A stretch of DNA of 64,000 nucleotides from Nocardioides sp. Root190 (GTDB taxonomy: Bacteria; Actinomycetota; Actinomycetes; Propionibacteriales; Nocardioidaceae), in NCBI RefSeq assembly GCF_001428565.1, contig NZ_LMIA01000011.1:142-64141 (forward strand). The letters run 5' to 3'. Below the pieces are notes generated by a model. The model did no database searches and had not been told where the DNA came from. It was given only the letters and a program-made list of their open reading frames with translations. This document shows positions 26,046 through 34,416 of this stretch, one piece after another. The position numbers and the translations under genes were made by a program. How positions within the stretch are numbered: the stretch's first letter is position 1; the number at the start of each line of letters is the position of its first letter.

Positions 26046-26570
26046 GTGAGCAACGACCTGTACGCCGTCACCGTCATCGGACACGACCGCCCCGGCATCA
26101 TCGCCGCCACCACGAACGGGCTGGCCGGTCTGGGTCTCAACATCGAGGACTCGACGATGACCCTGCTCCGCGGGCACTTCGCGATGATGCTGCTCTGCCG
26201 CGGTGCCGTCGACGGTGCCCAGGTGGAGAGCGCGCTGGCGTCGCTCGCAGGCGGGGGCGACCTCGACGTCGCCGTACGCCCCGTCACCGACGAGCCCACG
26301 CCCGCCGCCGGGGGCAGTGCCTGGGTGCTGACCGTCCACGGCGGTGACCGTCCCGGGATCGTGTCCGAGGTCGTCGGACAGGTCGCCGCGGCCGGCGGCA
26401 ACATCACCGACCTGACCACGCGGCTGGCCGGTGAGCTCTACCTGCTCGTCGCCGAGCTCGACCTGCCGGTCGGTGCCGACGTCGAGGCGGTCGATGGTGC
26501 GATCCGTGCTGCGGCCGAGCGGGTCGGCGTGAGGGCGACCCTGCGCCCCGCCGAGGCCGACGAGCTGTGA
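26046..26570 (+). CDS. two-ACT-domain protein (GcvR-like)
   Basis: A 174-residue protein made of two ACT domains: residues 1-80 (YAVTVIGHDRPGIIAATTNGLAGLGLNIEDSTMTLLRGHFAMMLLC) and 95-170 (WVLTVHGGDRPGIVSEVVGQVAAAGGNITDLTTRLAGELYLLVAEL). Each has the DRPGI loop that binds amino acids. The layout matches GcvR-type regulators or small amino-acid sensors that act through a partner protein. No DNA-binding domain is present. Starts at GTG; stop overlaps def (GTGA). Confidence 0.85.
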   Translation: MSNDLYAVTVIGHDRPGIIAATTNGLAGLGLNIEDSTMTLLRGHFAMMLLCRGAVDGAQVESALASLAGGGDLDVAVRPVTDEPTPAAGGSAWVLTVHGGDRPGIVSEVVGQVAAAGGNITDLTTRLAGELYLLVAELDLPVGADVEAVDGAIRAAAERVGVRATLRPAEADEL

Positions 26571-27133
26571 CCGCAGCGGAGGGGAGCGTGCGGGTCGCGG
26601 CCTGGACGGAGGCCGAGCTGGGCGTCGAGGGTGCGGTCCGCGAGGTCGTGCGCGCGCCCGAGGGCGTGCTCTCGGCGCGTGGTGCCGACATCGACCCGAC
26701 CTCGCCCGAGATGGTGCAGCTCGCCGCCGACCTCGTCGCCACGATGCGGGTGAGTCCCGGCTGCGTGGGCCTGGCCGCCAACCAGGTCGGCGTGGGCGTG
26801 CGGATGTTCTGCGTGGACGTGACCGAGCACCCCAAGGCGCGGACCCTGCACGGCACCTTCGTCCTGTGCAATGCGGAGGTCGTCGAGTCCAGTCGCAACG
26901 AGAAGGCCCGCGAGGGCTGCATGAGCGTGCCCGACTTCACCGGCGACGTGAAGCGGGCCTCCCGCCTGACCGTGCGGGGCCGGATCCCCGGCACCGGTGA
27001 GGAGGTCGAGTTCGCGACCGATGCCTTCGAGGCACGGGCGCTGCAGCACGAGATCGACCACACCGACGGCCTGTTGTTCCTGGACCGCGTCGCCGGCGCC
27101 CACGCGATCTATCCTCGCCAGACCTACCTGTGA
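26567..27133 (+). CDS. def: peptide deformylase
   Basis: A 188-residue metallo-enzyme that removes the formyl group from nascent N-terminal Met. Motif I is CVGLAANQVG (usual G-x-G-x-AA-x-Q with Cys before Val), motif II EGCMSVP supplies the metal Cys, and motif III QHEIDH the two His and catalytic Glu. The first 30 residues precede the core and are not family-like. Starts at GTG 26567 inside the ACT stop. A short GGGCC/GGCCC hairpin lies at 27149-27159 before the tRNA. Confidence 0.94.
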   Translation: MTAAEGSVRVAAWTEAELGVEGAVREVVRAPEGVLSARGADIDPTSPEMVQLAADLVATMRVSPGCVGLAANQVGVGVRMFCVDVTEHPKARTLHGTFVLCNAEVVESSRNEKAREGCMSVPDFTGDVKRASRLTVRGRIPGTGEEVEFATDAFEARALQHEIDHTDGLLFLDRVAGAHAIYPRQTYL

Positions 27134-27162
27134 CCTTCCCGTCGACCGGGCCGCAGGCCCAC

Positions 27163-27236
27163 GCCCCCGTATCCCAACCGGTAGAGGAAGCCGCCTTAAA
27201 AGCGGTCCAGTCTGGGTTCGAACCCCAGCGGGGGCA
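27163..27236 (+). tRNA. tRNA-like gene with anticodon UAA and short variable loop
   Basis: A 74-nt cloverleaf. Acceptor arm GCCCCCG/CGGGGGC is a perfect 7 bp, with discriminator A 27236 and no encoded CCA. The anticodon arm GCCGC/GCGGT encloses CTTAAAA, giving TAA at 27197-27199. The T arm CTGGG-TTCGAAC-CCCAG is perfect. T8, A14, G18-G19 and the 15-48 pair (A-T) are present. The variable loop is only CCAGT. UAA reads the leucine codon UUA, but bacterial tRNA-Leu should have a long variable arm. The D stem is irregular: C-G, a bulged A, then C-G, C-G, T-A. Which amino acid it receives is uncertain. Confidence 0.85.
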
Positions 27237-27269
27237 CGTGCCCGATGTGGGCGCCAGGACGCGCATCGC

Positions 27270-27306
27270 TTGACTTCAGGTCCACCTGAACCGGGAGAGT
27301 GGGGGC
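27270..27306 (+). promoter_or_regulatory. MerR-type promoter/operator, leaderless, for the methyltransferase
   Basis: A -35 TTGACT (27270-27275), a 19-bp spacer holding the inverted repeat TTCAGGT-CC-ACCTGAA (27275-27290), and a -10-like GAGAGT (27295-27300) 6 nt before ATG 27307. The over-long spacer with a centred dyad is the hallmark of promoters untwisted by MerR-family activators. No merR gene is found in this window, so the regulator is elsewhere. Confidence 0.75.
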
Positions 27307-27990
27307 ATGTCCCGTCACCACAGCGACCACGACCACTCCCTCGAAGCGCTCCGTGAGGCGCTCACCCCCGAGTTCTGGGACGAGCGCTACGCCGGCAGCG
27401 ACCGGGTCTGGAGCGGCAACCCCAACCAGCGACTCGTCGAGCAGGTCGCCGACCTGACGCCCGGGACCGCACTCGACGTGGCCTGTGGGGAGGGCGGCGA
27501 CGCGATCTGGCTCGCCGGTCAGGGCTGGGAGGTCACCGCCGTCGACGTCTCGGAGGTCGCGCTGGCGCGCGTCGCGGCGCACGCCGAGGAGGCCGGTGTC
27601 GGCGACCACCTGAAGCTCGGCTTCTACGACGCGCTGGCCGATCCGCGACCGGCCCACCGGCACACCTTCGACCTGGTCACCGTCAGCTTCCTGCACGTCC
27701 CGGTCGAGGACTTCCCGGCGATCTACCAGGGCATCGCGGAGGCCGTGGCGCCCGGTGGCCGGCTCCTCGTCACCGCCCACCACCCCCACGACGTCACCTC
27801 CGGTGCCCGCCACGACCACGGCCCCGGCCTCCTCTTCGAGCCCGACCGCGTGCTCGACGTGCTGGGTGCCGAGGCGCCCGACTCGGCCTGGGAGATCGAG
27901 GTCACCGACACCCCGACCCGGGTGCAGGCGAGTGACGATGGCCCGTTCGAGGTGCGGGACACGATCGTGCGCCTGCGTCGTCGGGCGTGA
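27307..27990 (+). CDS. class I SAM-dependent methyltransferase (TehB/thiopurine type)
   Basis: A 227-residue cytosolic methyltransferase. After a His-rich start (MSRHHSDHDHS), FWDERYAGSDRVWSGNPNQRLVEQV leads into motif I ALDVACGEGGDAIWLAGQGW, with EVTAVDVSEVAL as the acidic motif binding SAM. This layout is common in TehB-like and small-molecule-detoxifying methyltransferases. The MerR-type promoter in front suggests induction by a metal, redox or drug signal (inference). Substrate unknown. Confidence 0.88.
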   Translation: MSRHHSDHDHSLEALREALTPEFWDERYAGSDRVWSGNPNQRLVEQVADLTPGTALDVACGEGGDAIWLAGQGWEVTAVDVSEVALARVAAHAEEAGVGDHLKLGFYDALADPRPAHRHTFDLVTVSFLHVPVEDFPAIYQGIAEAVAPGGRLLVTAHHPHDVTSGARHDHGPGLLFEPDRVLDVLGAEAPDSAWEIEVTDTPTRVQASDDGPFEVRDTIVRLRRRA

Positions 27991-28028
27991 CCTGAGTCAC
28001 CTTCTGGCGGCAGGCTCGTTGAAGGGCC

Positions 28029-29537
28029 ATGAGTCGTAGAACACGTTCTACCGTCCTGCTCGCGCTCGCGGGCCTCGCCGTCACCACGGTGGCGGGTCTG
28101 GGGCCGGCGCGCGCCGCGGAGCCCGAGGTGCGCTCGGCGGTGGTGGCCGCCGTACCCGATGACGACGCGCCGCAGCTGCGCCGCGAGGGCCGCTGGCTGG
28201 TCGACGAGCAGGGCCGGGTCGTGATCGTGCACGGCTTCAACCTGGTGTGGAAGCTCGACCCCTACGTCCCGCCCGACACCGCGGAGGGCTTCACCGAGGC
28301 CGACGCCGAGTGGCTGGCGAGGTACGGCTTCAACGGCATGCGGCTCGGCACGCTGTGGGCCGGCCTGACTCCCGACGCGCCCGGCGTGGGGGACCCCGCC
28401 TATCGCGACGGCTGGCAGCGGGTCATGGACCTGCTCTCCGACCGCGGGATCTGGATGCAGCTCGACATGCACCAGGACCAGTGGCACGAGACGTACGGCG
28501 GCGAGGGGGTCCCGGACTGGGCCCAGCACCGTCCGGTCGTGCTCGGACTGCTGCCGCCCCTCAACCTGCCGTTCCCGATGGGCTACTGGACGCCCGAGAA
28601 CTCGCTCGTCTTCGACCACTTCTGGGCCAACCGCCACCGCGGGATCGATCACTGGGCCGCTGCCTGGCAGGTCGCAGCCGGATGGTGGAAGGACCAGCCC
28701 CACCTGATGGGCTACGACCTCATCAACGAGCCGTGGATGGGCCTGGAGTGGCTCACCTGCTTCACCTCCGGCTGCAAGGCGTCCTACACCAACGAGCTCC
28801 AGCCCGCCTACGAGAAGGTCACCCGCGCGATCCGCCAGGTCGACCCGGACAACCTCGTCTGGTGGGAGCCGCAGCAGCTCGCCGCCGGTCGCCAGGTGCC
28901 GACCTTCCTCGAGCCGATGGCCGGGGAGGACCAGCTGGGCTACTCGTGGCACAACTACTGCCAGGACGTCTTCCTCGAGTCCCAGGGCATTCCGCTCGGG
29001 AACGTCGAGAACTGCTGGAAGTTCAGCCAGGAACGCACCGACACCGCGCTCGCCCAGGCCAGGAAGATCAACGCCGCGGCGATGATGAGCGAGTGGGGCG
29101 CCACCGACAACATCCGTGCCGTCGAGATCGATGCCGCCGTCGCGGACCGCAACCTGATGGGCTGGAGCCACTGGGCCTACAAGCAGTGGAAGGACCCGAC
29201 GACCGCCGACGACGCCCAGGGGATGTTCCACGACGACACGGACTTCGACTCGGTGAAGACCGACAAGCTCCGGGTGCTCGTGCGCACCTATGCCCAGGCG
29301 ACGGCAGGGACCCCGCTCGCGATGAGCTTCGACGCGGCGAACGGCGACTTCGCCTACCGCTACCGCTCCAACGCCATCGACGCACCCACCGAGATCTTCG
29401 TCAGCCCGCTGCACTACCCGGGCGGCCACCGGGTCGAGGTGAGCGGCGGGACCTGGACCGAGGGCACCGACGGCAGGATCCTGGTGCGTCCGGACGTCCC
29501 CGGCACGGAGGTCGCGGTCGCGATCGTGCGGCGCTGA
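28029..29537 (+). CDS. secreted glycoside hydrolase family 5, endoglycoceramidase-like
   Basis: A 502-residue enzyme with signal peptide (RR pair, cut near ARA, residue 29). The GH5 (beta/alpha)8 barrel covers about residues 60-400. Acid/base Glu lies in LINEPWMG (about residue 236) and the nucleophile in MSEWGATDN (about 347); GFNLVWK and DMHQDQWHE fit the endoglycosylceramidase branch. A beta-rich C-terminal domain (about 410-502) follows, as in Rhodococcus EGCase II. It would cleave the oligosaccharide from ceramide or a related glycolipid outside the cell; the exact lipid is inferred. AAGGG ribosome site precedes ATG. Confidence 0.85.
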   Translation: MSRRTRSTVLLALAGLAVTTVAGLGPARAAEPEVRSAVVAAVPDDDAPQLRREGRWLVDEQGRVVIVHGFNLVWKLDPYVPPDTAEGFTEADAEWLARYGFNGMRLGTLWAGLTPDAPGVGDPAYRDGWQRVMDLLSDRGIWMQLDMHQDQWHETYGGEGVPDWAQHRPVVLGLLPPLNLPFPMGYWTPENSLVFDHFWANRHRGIDHWAAAWQVAAGWWKDQPHLMGYDLINEPWMGLEWLTCFTSGCKASYTNELQPAYEKVTRAIRQVDPDNLVWWEPQQLAAGRQVPTFLEPMAGEDQLGYSWHNYCQDVFLESQGIPLGNVENCWKFSQERTDTALAQARKINAAAMMSEWGATDNIRAVEIDAAVADRNLMGWSHWAYKQWKDPTTADDAQGMFHDDTDFDSVKTDKLRVLVRTYAQATAGTPLAMSFDAANGDFAYRYRSNAIDAPTEIFVSPLHYPGGHRVEVSGGTWTEGTDGRILVRPDVPGTEVAVAIVRR

Positions 29538-29652
29538 CAGGAGGGCGGGACGGCATCGAATCGGGAACGTTTCGCCCACGCCGGGCGTTTCCCCATCATC
29601 AGGCCGCCTAGACTGGGTGGCCAGAACGACTCGCTGTCCTGCGGAGGAGATC

Positions 29653-30549
29653 ATGCAGAGCAACAACCCGGTGTTCCGTCGCTCGGAAGAGTTCAACCGG
29701 AACGCGCCCGGCAACCAGACCTACCAGGGCAACGGTGCCCCCTACCAGGGCTACGGCCAGGACCAGCCCCGCGGCTACGGCGAGCCCGGTCGCGGCCTGC
29801 CCGGCTACGGCCAGCCCGGCGGTCAGCCGCCGGCACCCCAGGGCCAGCGCGGCCAGGGCCGGATGACCATCGACTCGGTCGTCCAGACCACCGCGATCAC
29901 CCTCGGCGTGGTGCTCGTCGTCGCTGCTGCGACCTGGATCCTCACGCCCGGCCTCGACGAGGTCGCGGCCAACCAGAGCCTCGGCCCGCTGTACGCCGCC
30001 GCCGTCATCGGTGGTGGCCTGGCGTTCGTCCTGTCGCTGGTCAACTCGTTCAAGCGGGTCATCTCGCCCGCCCTGGTGCTCGCCTTCGCGGCGGCCGAGG
30101 GTCTGGCGCTCGGCGCGCTGAGCAAGTCCTTCGACATGGCCTTCGGTGGCGGCATCGTCATCCAGGCTGTGCTCGGCACCTTCGCCGCCTTCGGCGGCAC
30201 CCTCGCGGCGTACAAGTTCTTCGACATCAAGGTCGGCAACAAGTTCCGCACCTTCGTCGTCGCCGCGATGTTCGGCATGGTCGGCCTGAGCCTGCTCGAG
30301 GTCGTCCTCGGCATGTTCACCTCCGGCCTGGGCCTGTTCGAGCTCGGCGCGGTCGGCCTGCTGTTCTCCATCGCCGGTCTGGTGCTCGGTGTGTTCATGC
30401 TGATCATGGACTTCGACTTCGTCGAGCGGGGCGTCGCCAACGGCCTCCCCGAGCGCGAGTCGTGGCGGGCCTCGTTCGGCCTGCTCGTGAGCCTGGTCTG
30501 GATCTACACCAACCTGCTCCGGATCCTCGCGATCCTGCAGAACGACTGA
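29653..30549 (+). CDS. Bax inhibitor-1/YccA-like membrane protein
   Basis: A 298-residue membrane protein with a hydrophilic N-terminus rich in Gln, Gly, Tyr and Pro (about residues 20-75: QGNGAPYQGYGQDQPRGYGEP), then seven predicted helices. The BI-1-like core ends NLLRILAIL. MTIDSVVQTTAITLGVVLV opens the core, and LIMDFDFVERGV contains the acidic pair thought to gate proton/calcium leak in this superfamily. ATG 29653 follows GGAGGAGA. Role unknown in actinobacteria; stress or membrane quality control is inferred from homologues. Confidence 0.85.
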   Translation: MQSNNPVFRRSEEFNRNAPGNQTYQGNGAPYQGYGQDQPRGYGEPGRGLPGYGQPGGQPPAPQGQRGQGRMTIDSVVQTTAITLGVVLVVAAATWILTPGLDEVAANQSLGPLYAAAVIGGGLAFVLSLVNSFKRVISPALVLAFAAAEGLALGALSKSFDMAFGGGIVIQAVLGTFAAFGGTLAAYKFFDIKVGNKFRTFVVAAMFGMVGLSLLEVVLGMFTSGLGLFELGAVGLLFSIAGLVLGVFMLIMDFDFVERGVANGLPERESWRASFGLLVSLVWIYTNLLRILAILQND

Positions 30550-30554
30550 CCCAG

Positions 30555-31607
30555 TCAGCCGACGGCCTCCGGCCCACCCTCGGTGGGCACGGGGGCCGTT
30601 GCGTTCTCCTGGGACTCCGGCGCCTCGCCGGGCACGTCCTTGCGACTGCGGCGGTGCCGCAGCTCGACCCACAGACCGCGAACGCCGGTACGACGCCCGC
30701 CGATCTCGGTGCCGTCGAGCTCGGTCCCGGGCTCGTTGACCGCGCGGATGGCGGCGCGGGTGACGGGCAGCACGCCCTCGCCGCGGAACGCCTCGAGGCC
30801 GATCTCCTCGGCCGGGACCCGCTGCAGGGCGGCGAGGACCGACGGAACCAGGACACCGGCCAGCGCGCGGTAGCCCTCGACGGACGGGTGGAACTGGTCC
30901 GGGCCGAAGAGCAGCGCAGGTGCGGCCGCGAACTCGGGGCCCAGGACGTCGCCCAGGGAGACGGTCCGGCCGCCCTCGCCGATGACGGCGATGGTCTGCG
31001 CGGCAGCGAGCCGTCGTGACCAGGCGCGCGCGACCTGGCGCAGCGGGGGAGCGATCGGCTGGACGGTGCCGAGGTCGGGGCAGGTGCCCACGACGACCTG
31101 GGCGTCGGCCGAGATCAGCCGGCGTACTCCCTCGGAGAGGTAGCGCACCGACTGGGACGGCCGCATCGTGTGCGTGACGTCGTTGCCGCCGATGAGGATC
31201 ACGGTGGCGTCGGGTTCGATCGGCAGCGCCCGGTCGACCTGGGCCGCGAGGTCGGACGACTTCGCGCCGACGACGCAGAACTCCTTGAGGTAGACCCGTC
31301 GGTCCGCGAACTCGGCGATGGCGGAGGCGATCAGAGCGCCGGGCGTCTCCTCGACCCGGTCGGCGCCGTAGCCAGCGGCGCTGGAGTCGCCCAGCAGGGC
31401 GATCTTGATGGCGGGACCGGGACGCCCGCGGCCGTACCAGCCCGAGGCGTCCGGCGGCGGCTCGTCGCGGGCGGGGCCGATCGTCTTGCGGGCGAGCTTG
31501 GCCTCCGCGGTCAGGACGCCGTACAGACCCGCGCCCAGGGCAGACAGCCCACCGCCGCCGTACAGGGCGGCGGCGGCGAGTTTGCGGGCAGCGGAGGCTT
31601 TGCTCAC
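30555..31607 (-). CDS. SGNH/GDSL hydrolase
   Basis: A 350-residue lipase/esterase. Block I is ALLGDSSAAGYG (about residue 72, catalytic Ser), block III is ILIGGNDVTH (about 140), and block V is FGPDQFHPSVEGY (about 245, Asp/His). An N-terminal hydrophobic stretch (AAALYGGGGLSALGAGLYGVLTAE) is a signal-anchor. A basic, low-complexity tail of about 65 residues follows the domain. It converges on the Bax-inhibitor gene 5 bases away. Substrate unknown, possibly a cell-wall ester. Confidence 0.88.
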   Translation of the reverse strand: MSKASAARKLAAAALYGGGGLSALGAGLYGVLTAEAKLARKTIGPARDEPPPDASGWYGRGRPGPAIKIALLGDSSAAGYGADRVEETPGALIASAIAEFADRRVYLKEFCVVGAKSSDLAAQVDRALPIEPDATVILIGGNDVTHTMRPSQSVRYLSEGVRRLISADAQVVVGTCPDLGTVQPIAPPLRQVARAWSRRLAAAQTIAVIGEGGRTVSLGDVLGPEFAAAPALLFGPDQFHPSVEGYRALAGVLVPSVLAALQRVPAEEIGLEAFRGEGVLPVTRAAIRAVNEPGTELDGTEIGGRRTGVRGLWVELRHRRSRKDVPGEAPESQENATAPVPTEGGPEAVG

Positions 31608-31631
31608 GCGCCAACTCTACGGAGACACCGA

Positions 31632-31643
31632 TACGGTGAGGAC
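31632..31643 (+). promoter_or_regulatory. -10-like TACGGT before cystathionine beta-synthase
   Basis: TACGGT (31632-31637) is 6 nt from ATG 31644; a GAGGA also lies between them, so leaderless and ribosome-site readings both fit. Confidence 0.35.
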
Positions 31644-33029
31644 ATGGAGTACGTCGAGTCCCTGCTGCAGCTGATCGGCAACACCCCGCTGGTCCGGCTG
31701 AACCGTTCCCTCGACCTGCCCGCCGACGGACCGTTGGTGCTGGCGAAGGTCGAATACCTCAACCCCGGTGGGTCCGTGAAGGACCGGATCGCGACCCGGA
31801 TGATCGAAGCCGCCGAGGAGTCCGGTGCGCTCCTCCCGGGAGGCACGATCGTCGAGCCGACCTCGGGCAACACCGGAGTCGGGCTGGCGATGGTGGCGCA
31901 GCAGAAGGGCTACAAGTGCATCTTCGTGTGCCCCGACAAGGTCAGTGAGGACAAGCGCAACGTCCTCAAGGCGTACGGCGCCGAGGTGGTCGTCTGCCCG
32001 ACCGCCGTCGCTCCGGAGCACCCCGACTCCTACTACAACGTCAGTGACCGGCTCGCCTCGCAGCCGGGTGCCTGGAAGCCCGACCAGTACTCCAACCCGC
32101 ACAACCCGCGCTCGCACTACGAGGAGACCGGACCCGAGATCTGGCGCCAGACCGACGGGCGGATCACGCACTTCGTCGCCGGCGTGGGCACCGGCGGCAC
32201 GATCTCCGGCATCGGCCGCTACATCAAGGAGCAGAGTGCCGAGGTGGAGGTGGTCGGCGCCGACCCGGCCGGCTCGGTCTACTCGGGAGGCACCGGGCGC
32301 CCCTACCTCGTCGAGGGCGTCGGTGAGGACTTCTGGCCCGAGACCTACGACCGCGACATCGCCGACCGCATCATCGAGGTCTCCGACGCGGACTCCTTCT
32401 CCTTCACGCGGCGCCTCGCCCGCGAGGAGGCCATGCTGGTGGGTGGTTCGTCCGGCATGGCGGCCTTCGCCGCACGCCAGCTCGCCCACGAGCTCGCAGC
32501 CGAGGGGCGCAACGACGCGGTGATCGTGGTGCTGCTGCCCGACTCCGGGCGCGGCTACCTCAGCAAGGTCTTCAACGACGACTGGCTGGCGCAGTACGGC
32601 TTCAGCAACGGCCAGCAGGCGCCCACGCGCACGATCGGCGAGGTCCTGCGGGGCAAGACCGGCGCCCTGCCGGCCCTGGTCCACACCCACCCCAACGAGA
32701 CCATCGCCGAGGCGATCGGCATCCTGCAGGAGTACGCCGTCTCGCAGATGCCCGTCGTGCGGGCGGAGCCGCCGATCGTGGCGGCCGAAGTGGCCGGTTC
32801 GGTGTCGGAGCGGGCACTCCTCGACGCCCTGTTCACCGGCAACGCACGGTTGAGCGACGCCGTCGAGCAGCACCTGTCCCCGGCGCTGCCGACGATCGGC
32901 TCGACCGAGGACGCCACGGCCGCGGTGCCCCTGCTCGAGGGGGCCGACGCAGTGCTCGTGCACGAGGACGGCAAGCCGATCGGGGTGCTGACCCGGCACG
33001 ACCTGCTGCTGTTCCTCGCGAAGGGCTGA
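31644..33029 (+). CDS. cbs: cystathionine beta-synthase
   Basis: A 461-residue PLP enzyme joining serine and homocysteine in transsulfuration. PLP Lys is in PGGSVKDRIA (about residue 43), phosphate-binding SGNTG follows near 74, and GTGGTISGIGRY near 180. Residues about 330-461 form the C-terminal pair of CBS domains (LPALVHTHPNETIAEAIGILQEY; GADAVLVHEDGKPIGVLTRHDLL). No heme-binding N-terminus, as usual in bacteria. Close homologues are sometimes called cysteine synthases; the CBS tail favours this name. Confidence 0.93.
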   Translation: MEYVESLLQLIGNTPLVRLNRSLDLPADGPLVLAKVEYLNPGGSVKDRIATRMIEAAEESGALLPGGTIVEPTSGNTGVGLAMVAQQKGYKCIFVCPDKVSEDKRNVLKAYGAEVVVCPTAVAPEHPDSYYNVSDRLASQPGAWKPDQYSNPHNPRSHYEETGPEIWRQTDGRITHFVAGVGTGGTISGIGRYIKEQSAEVEVVGADPAGSVYSGGTGRPYLVEGVGEDFWPETYDRDIADRIIEVSDADSFSFTRRLAREEAMLVGGSSGMAAFAARQLAHELAAEGRNDAVIVVLLPDSGRGYLSKVFNDDWLAQYGFSNGQQAPTRTIGEVLRGKTGALPALVHTHPNETIAEAIGILQEYAVSQMPVVRAEPPIVAAEVAGSVSERALLDALFTGNARLSDAVEQHLSPALPTIGSTEDATAAVPLLEGADAVLVHEDGKPIGVLTRHDLLLFLAKG

Positions 33030-33035
33030 CCCCGC

Positions 33036-33980
33036 TCAGGCGGGTGGCGCGTAGTAGCGGCAGGTGTGGTGCGGGCTGATGCCCGCGGCGTCCCAGAAGG
33101 CCCTGCCGCCGACGTTGGCGGTCTCGACGTGCAGCCAGACCGTGAGTGCGCCCTGCTCCGAGCCCCAGTCCAGGAGCTCGGCCAGGACGGCGCGCGCGAG
33201 CCCGCGGCGCTGGTGTGCGGGGTCCACGGCCAGGCCGTGGATGCCGAGCCAGTCGTCATCGAGGGTGGCGTGAGCCTCGGCGAGGGGGTCGCAGGCCGTG
33301 CCGATGGAGGCGACCGCACGAGGTCCGGTGGCCTCGCGCTCGACCGGCGGGTGCTGCCTTCCCAGGGCACGGCGCACCTGTGAGGTGCCGGCGAGACGGA
33401 GCTCGGACTCGCCGTGCTCCAGGGCGTGCCAGCCGGTCGCGATCAGCTCCCGCTCCACTTCGGAGTCGGCCTCGACCTGGAGCAACGGGTCGCGCGACCT
33501 CTCGGCGTAGAACGCCTCGACGGCCGTGAGGGCCGTGACGAGGGGGACGCCGGGGTCGCCGATCGCGAGACAGGAGTTGGCGCGTTTGCGGAGGCGACCG
33601 GTCGGCGCGGCCTCGCTGCGCAGCTCCCACTCGCCCAGGGCGATGCGTTCGATGCCGGGCCAGAGGGAAGACGTGCGGACCTCGGACTCGCGCACCCCGA
33701 CCCGGTGGCGCACCGAGGGGCGCGGCGGCACCGGTTTGCCCGACACGATGTCCGCGAGCGCGATCGTGACGGCCGGTCCGGACTCCGGCTGCACCACGCA
33801 CCGACCCTCCGCCCAGGCCGTGCAGACACCCAGCAGGTCGGTGAAGGCAGGCCCGCCGGTCGGGCCGCTCTCGCCCCGGACGAGGCGGCGGATGACGACG
33901 CGCTGCCCGATCACATGGGGACCGAGGGTGTGGCCAGCATCATGCTGTCCCGAAATGGGGGGTCTGCGCGCATCAGCCAC
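33036..33980 (-). CDS. GNAT N-acetyltransferase with N-terminal extension
   Basis: A 314-residue protein. Residues about 220-314 carry the GNAT fold: WLGIHGLAVDPAHQRRGLARAVLAELL includes the acetyl-CoA loop (Q/R-x-x-G-x-A/G), and VETANVGGRAFWDAAGISPHHTCRYY ends the domain. The first 70 residues resemble an SH3-like unit (GPHVIGQRVVIRRLV). GTG 33980 is chosen because TAGTAT (33988-33993 on the minus strand) stands 7 nt upstream; an ATG at 34022 would place this box inside the gene. Acceptor unknown. Divergent from fdxA. Confidence 0.83.
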   Translation of the reverse strand: MADARRPPISGQHDAGHTLGPHVIGQRVVIRRLVRGESGPTGGPAFTDLLGVCTAWAEGRCVVQPESGPAVTIALADIVSGKPVPPRPSVRHRVGVRESEVRTSSLWPGIERIALGEWELRSEAAPTGRLRKRANSCLAIGDPGVPLVTALTAVEAFYAERSRDPLLQVEADSEVERELIATGWHALEHGESELRLAGTSQVRRALGRQHPPVEREATGPRAVASIGTACDPLAEAHATLDDDWLGIHGLAVDPAHQRRGLARAVLAELLDWGSEQGALTVWLHVETANVGGRAFWDAAGISPHHTCRYYAPPA

Positions 33981-33993
33981 CCTCGGGATACTA
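33981..33993 (-). promoter_or_regulatory. leaderless -10 (TAGTAT) of the GNAT gene
   Basis: ATACTA at 33988-33993 reads TAGTAT on the minus strand and stands 7 nt before GTG 33980. Confidence 0.5.
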
Positions 33994-34083
33994 GGGTGAG
34001 GACCGACACGAAACCCATTCATATTGGGCCTGCCGTGTCAGCCCGAAGTCTCCGTAGTTGAAGTGCTGGTCCAGGAGGAACCG

Positions 34084-34410
34084 ATGACCTACATCATCTC
34101 GCAGCCGTGCGTCGATGTTAAGGACCGTGCGTGCGTCGATGAGTGCCCGGTCGACTGCATCTACGAAGGCAAGCGGATGCTCTACATCCACCCCGACGAG
34201 TGCGTGGACTGTGGTGCCTGCGAGCCGGTCTGCCCGGTCGAGGCGATCTTCTACGAGGACGACGTCCCGGAGGAGTGGAAGGACTACTACGACGCCAACG
34301 TCAAGTTCTTCGACGACCTCGGCTCGCCCGGCGGTGCCGCCAAGATGGGTGAGATCGACAAGGACGCCGTGTACGTCGCTGGTCTCGAGCCGCAGAACCA
34401 GGACCACTGA
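34084..34410 (+). CDS. fdxA: 7Fe ferredoxin
   Basis: A 108-residue electron carrier. [17 protein letters not shown] gives the first cluster ligands, and [12 protein letters not shown] the second, the arrangement of [3Fe-4S][4Fe-4S] ferredoxins. The C-terminal half ([27 protein letters not shown]) is the usual FdxA/FdxC tail. ATG 34084 follows GGAGGA. Directly upstream of dapC, as in mycobacteria (fdxC-dapC), so co-transcription is likely though the link to lysine synthesis is not explained. Confidence 0.95.
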   Translation: MTYIISQPCVDVKDRACVDECPVDCIYEGKRMLYIHPDECVDCGACEPVCPVEAIFYEDDVPEEWKDYYDANVKFFDDLGSPGGAAKMGEIDKDAVYVAGLEPQNQDH

Positions 34411-34416
34411 GCAGCC

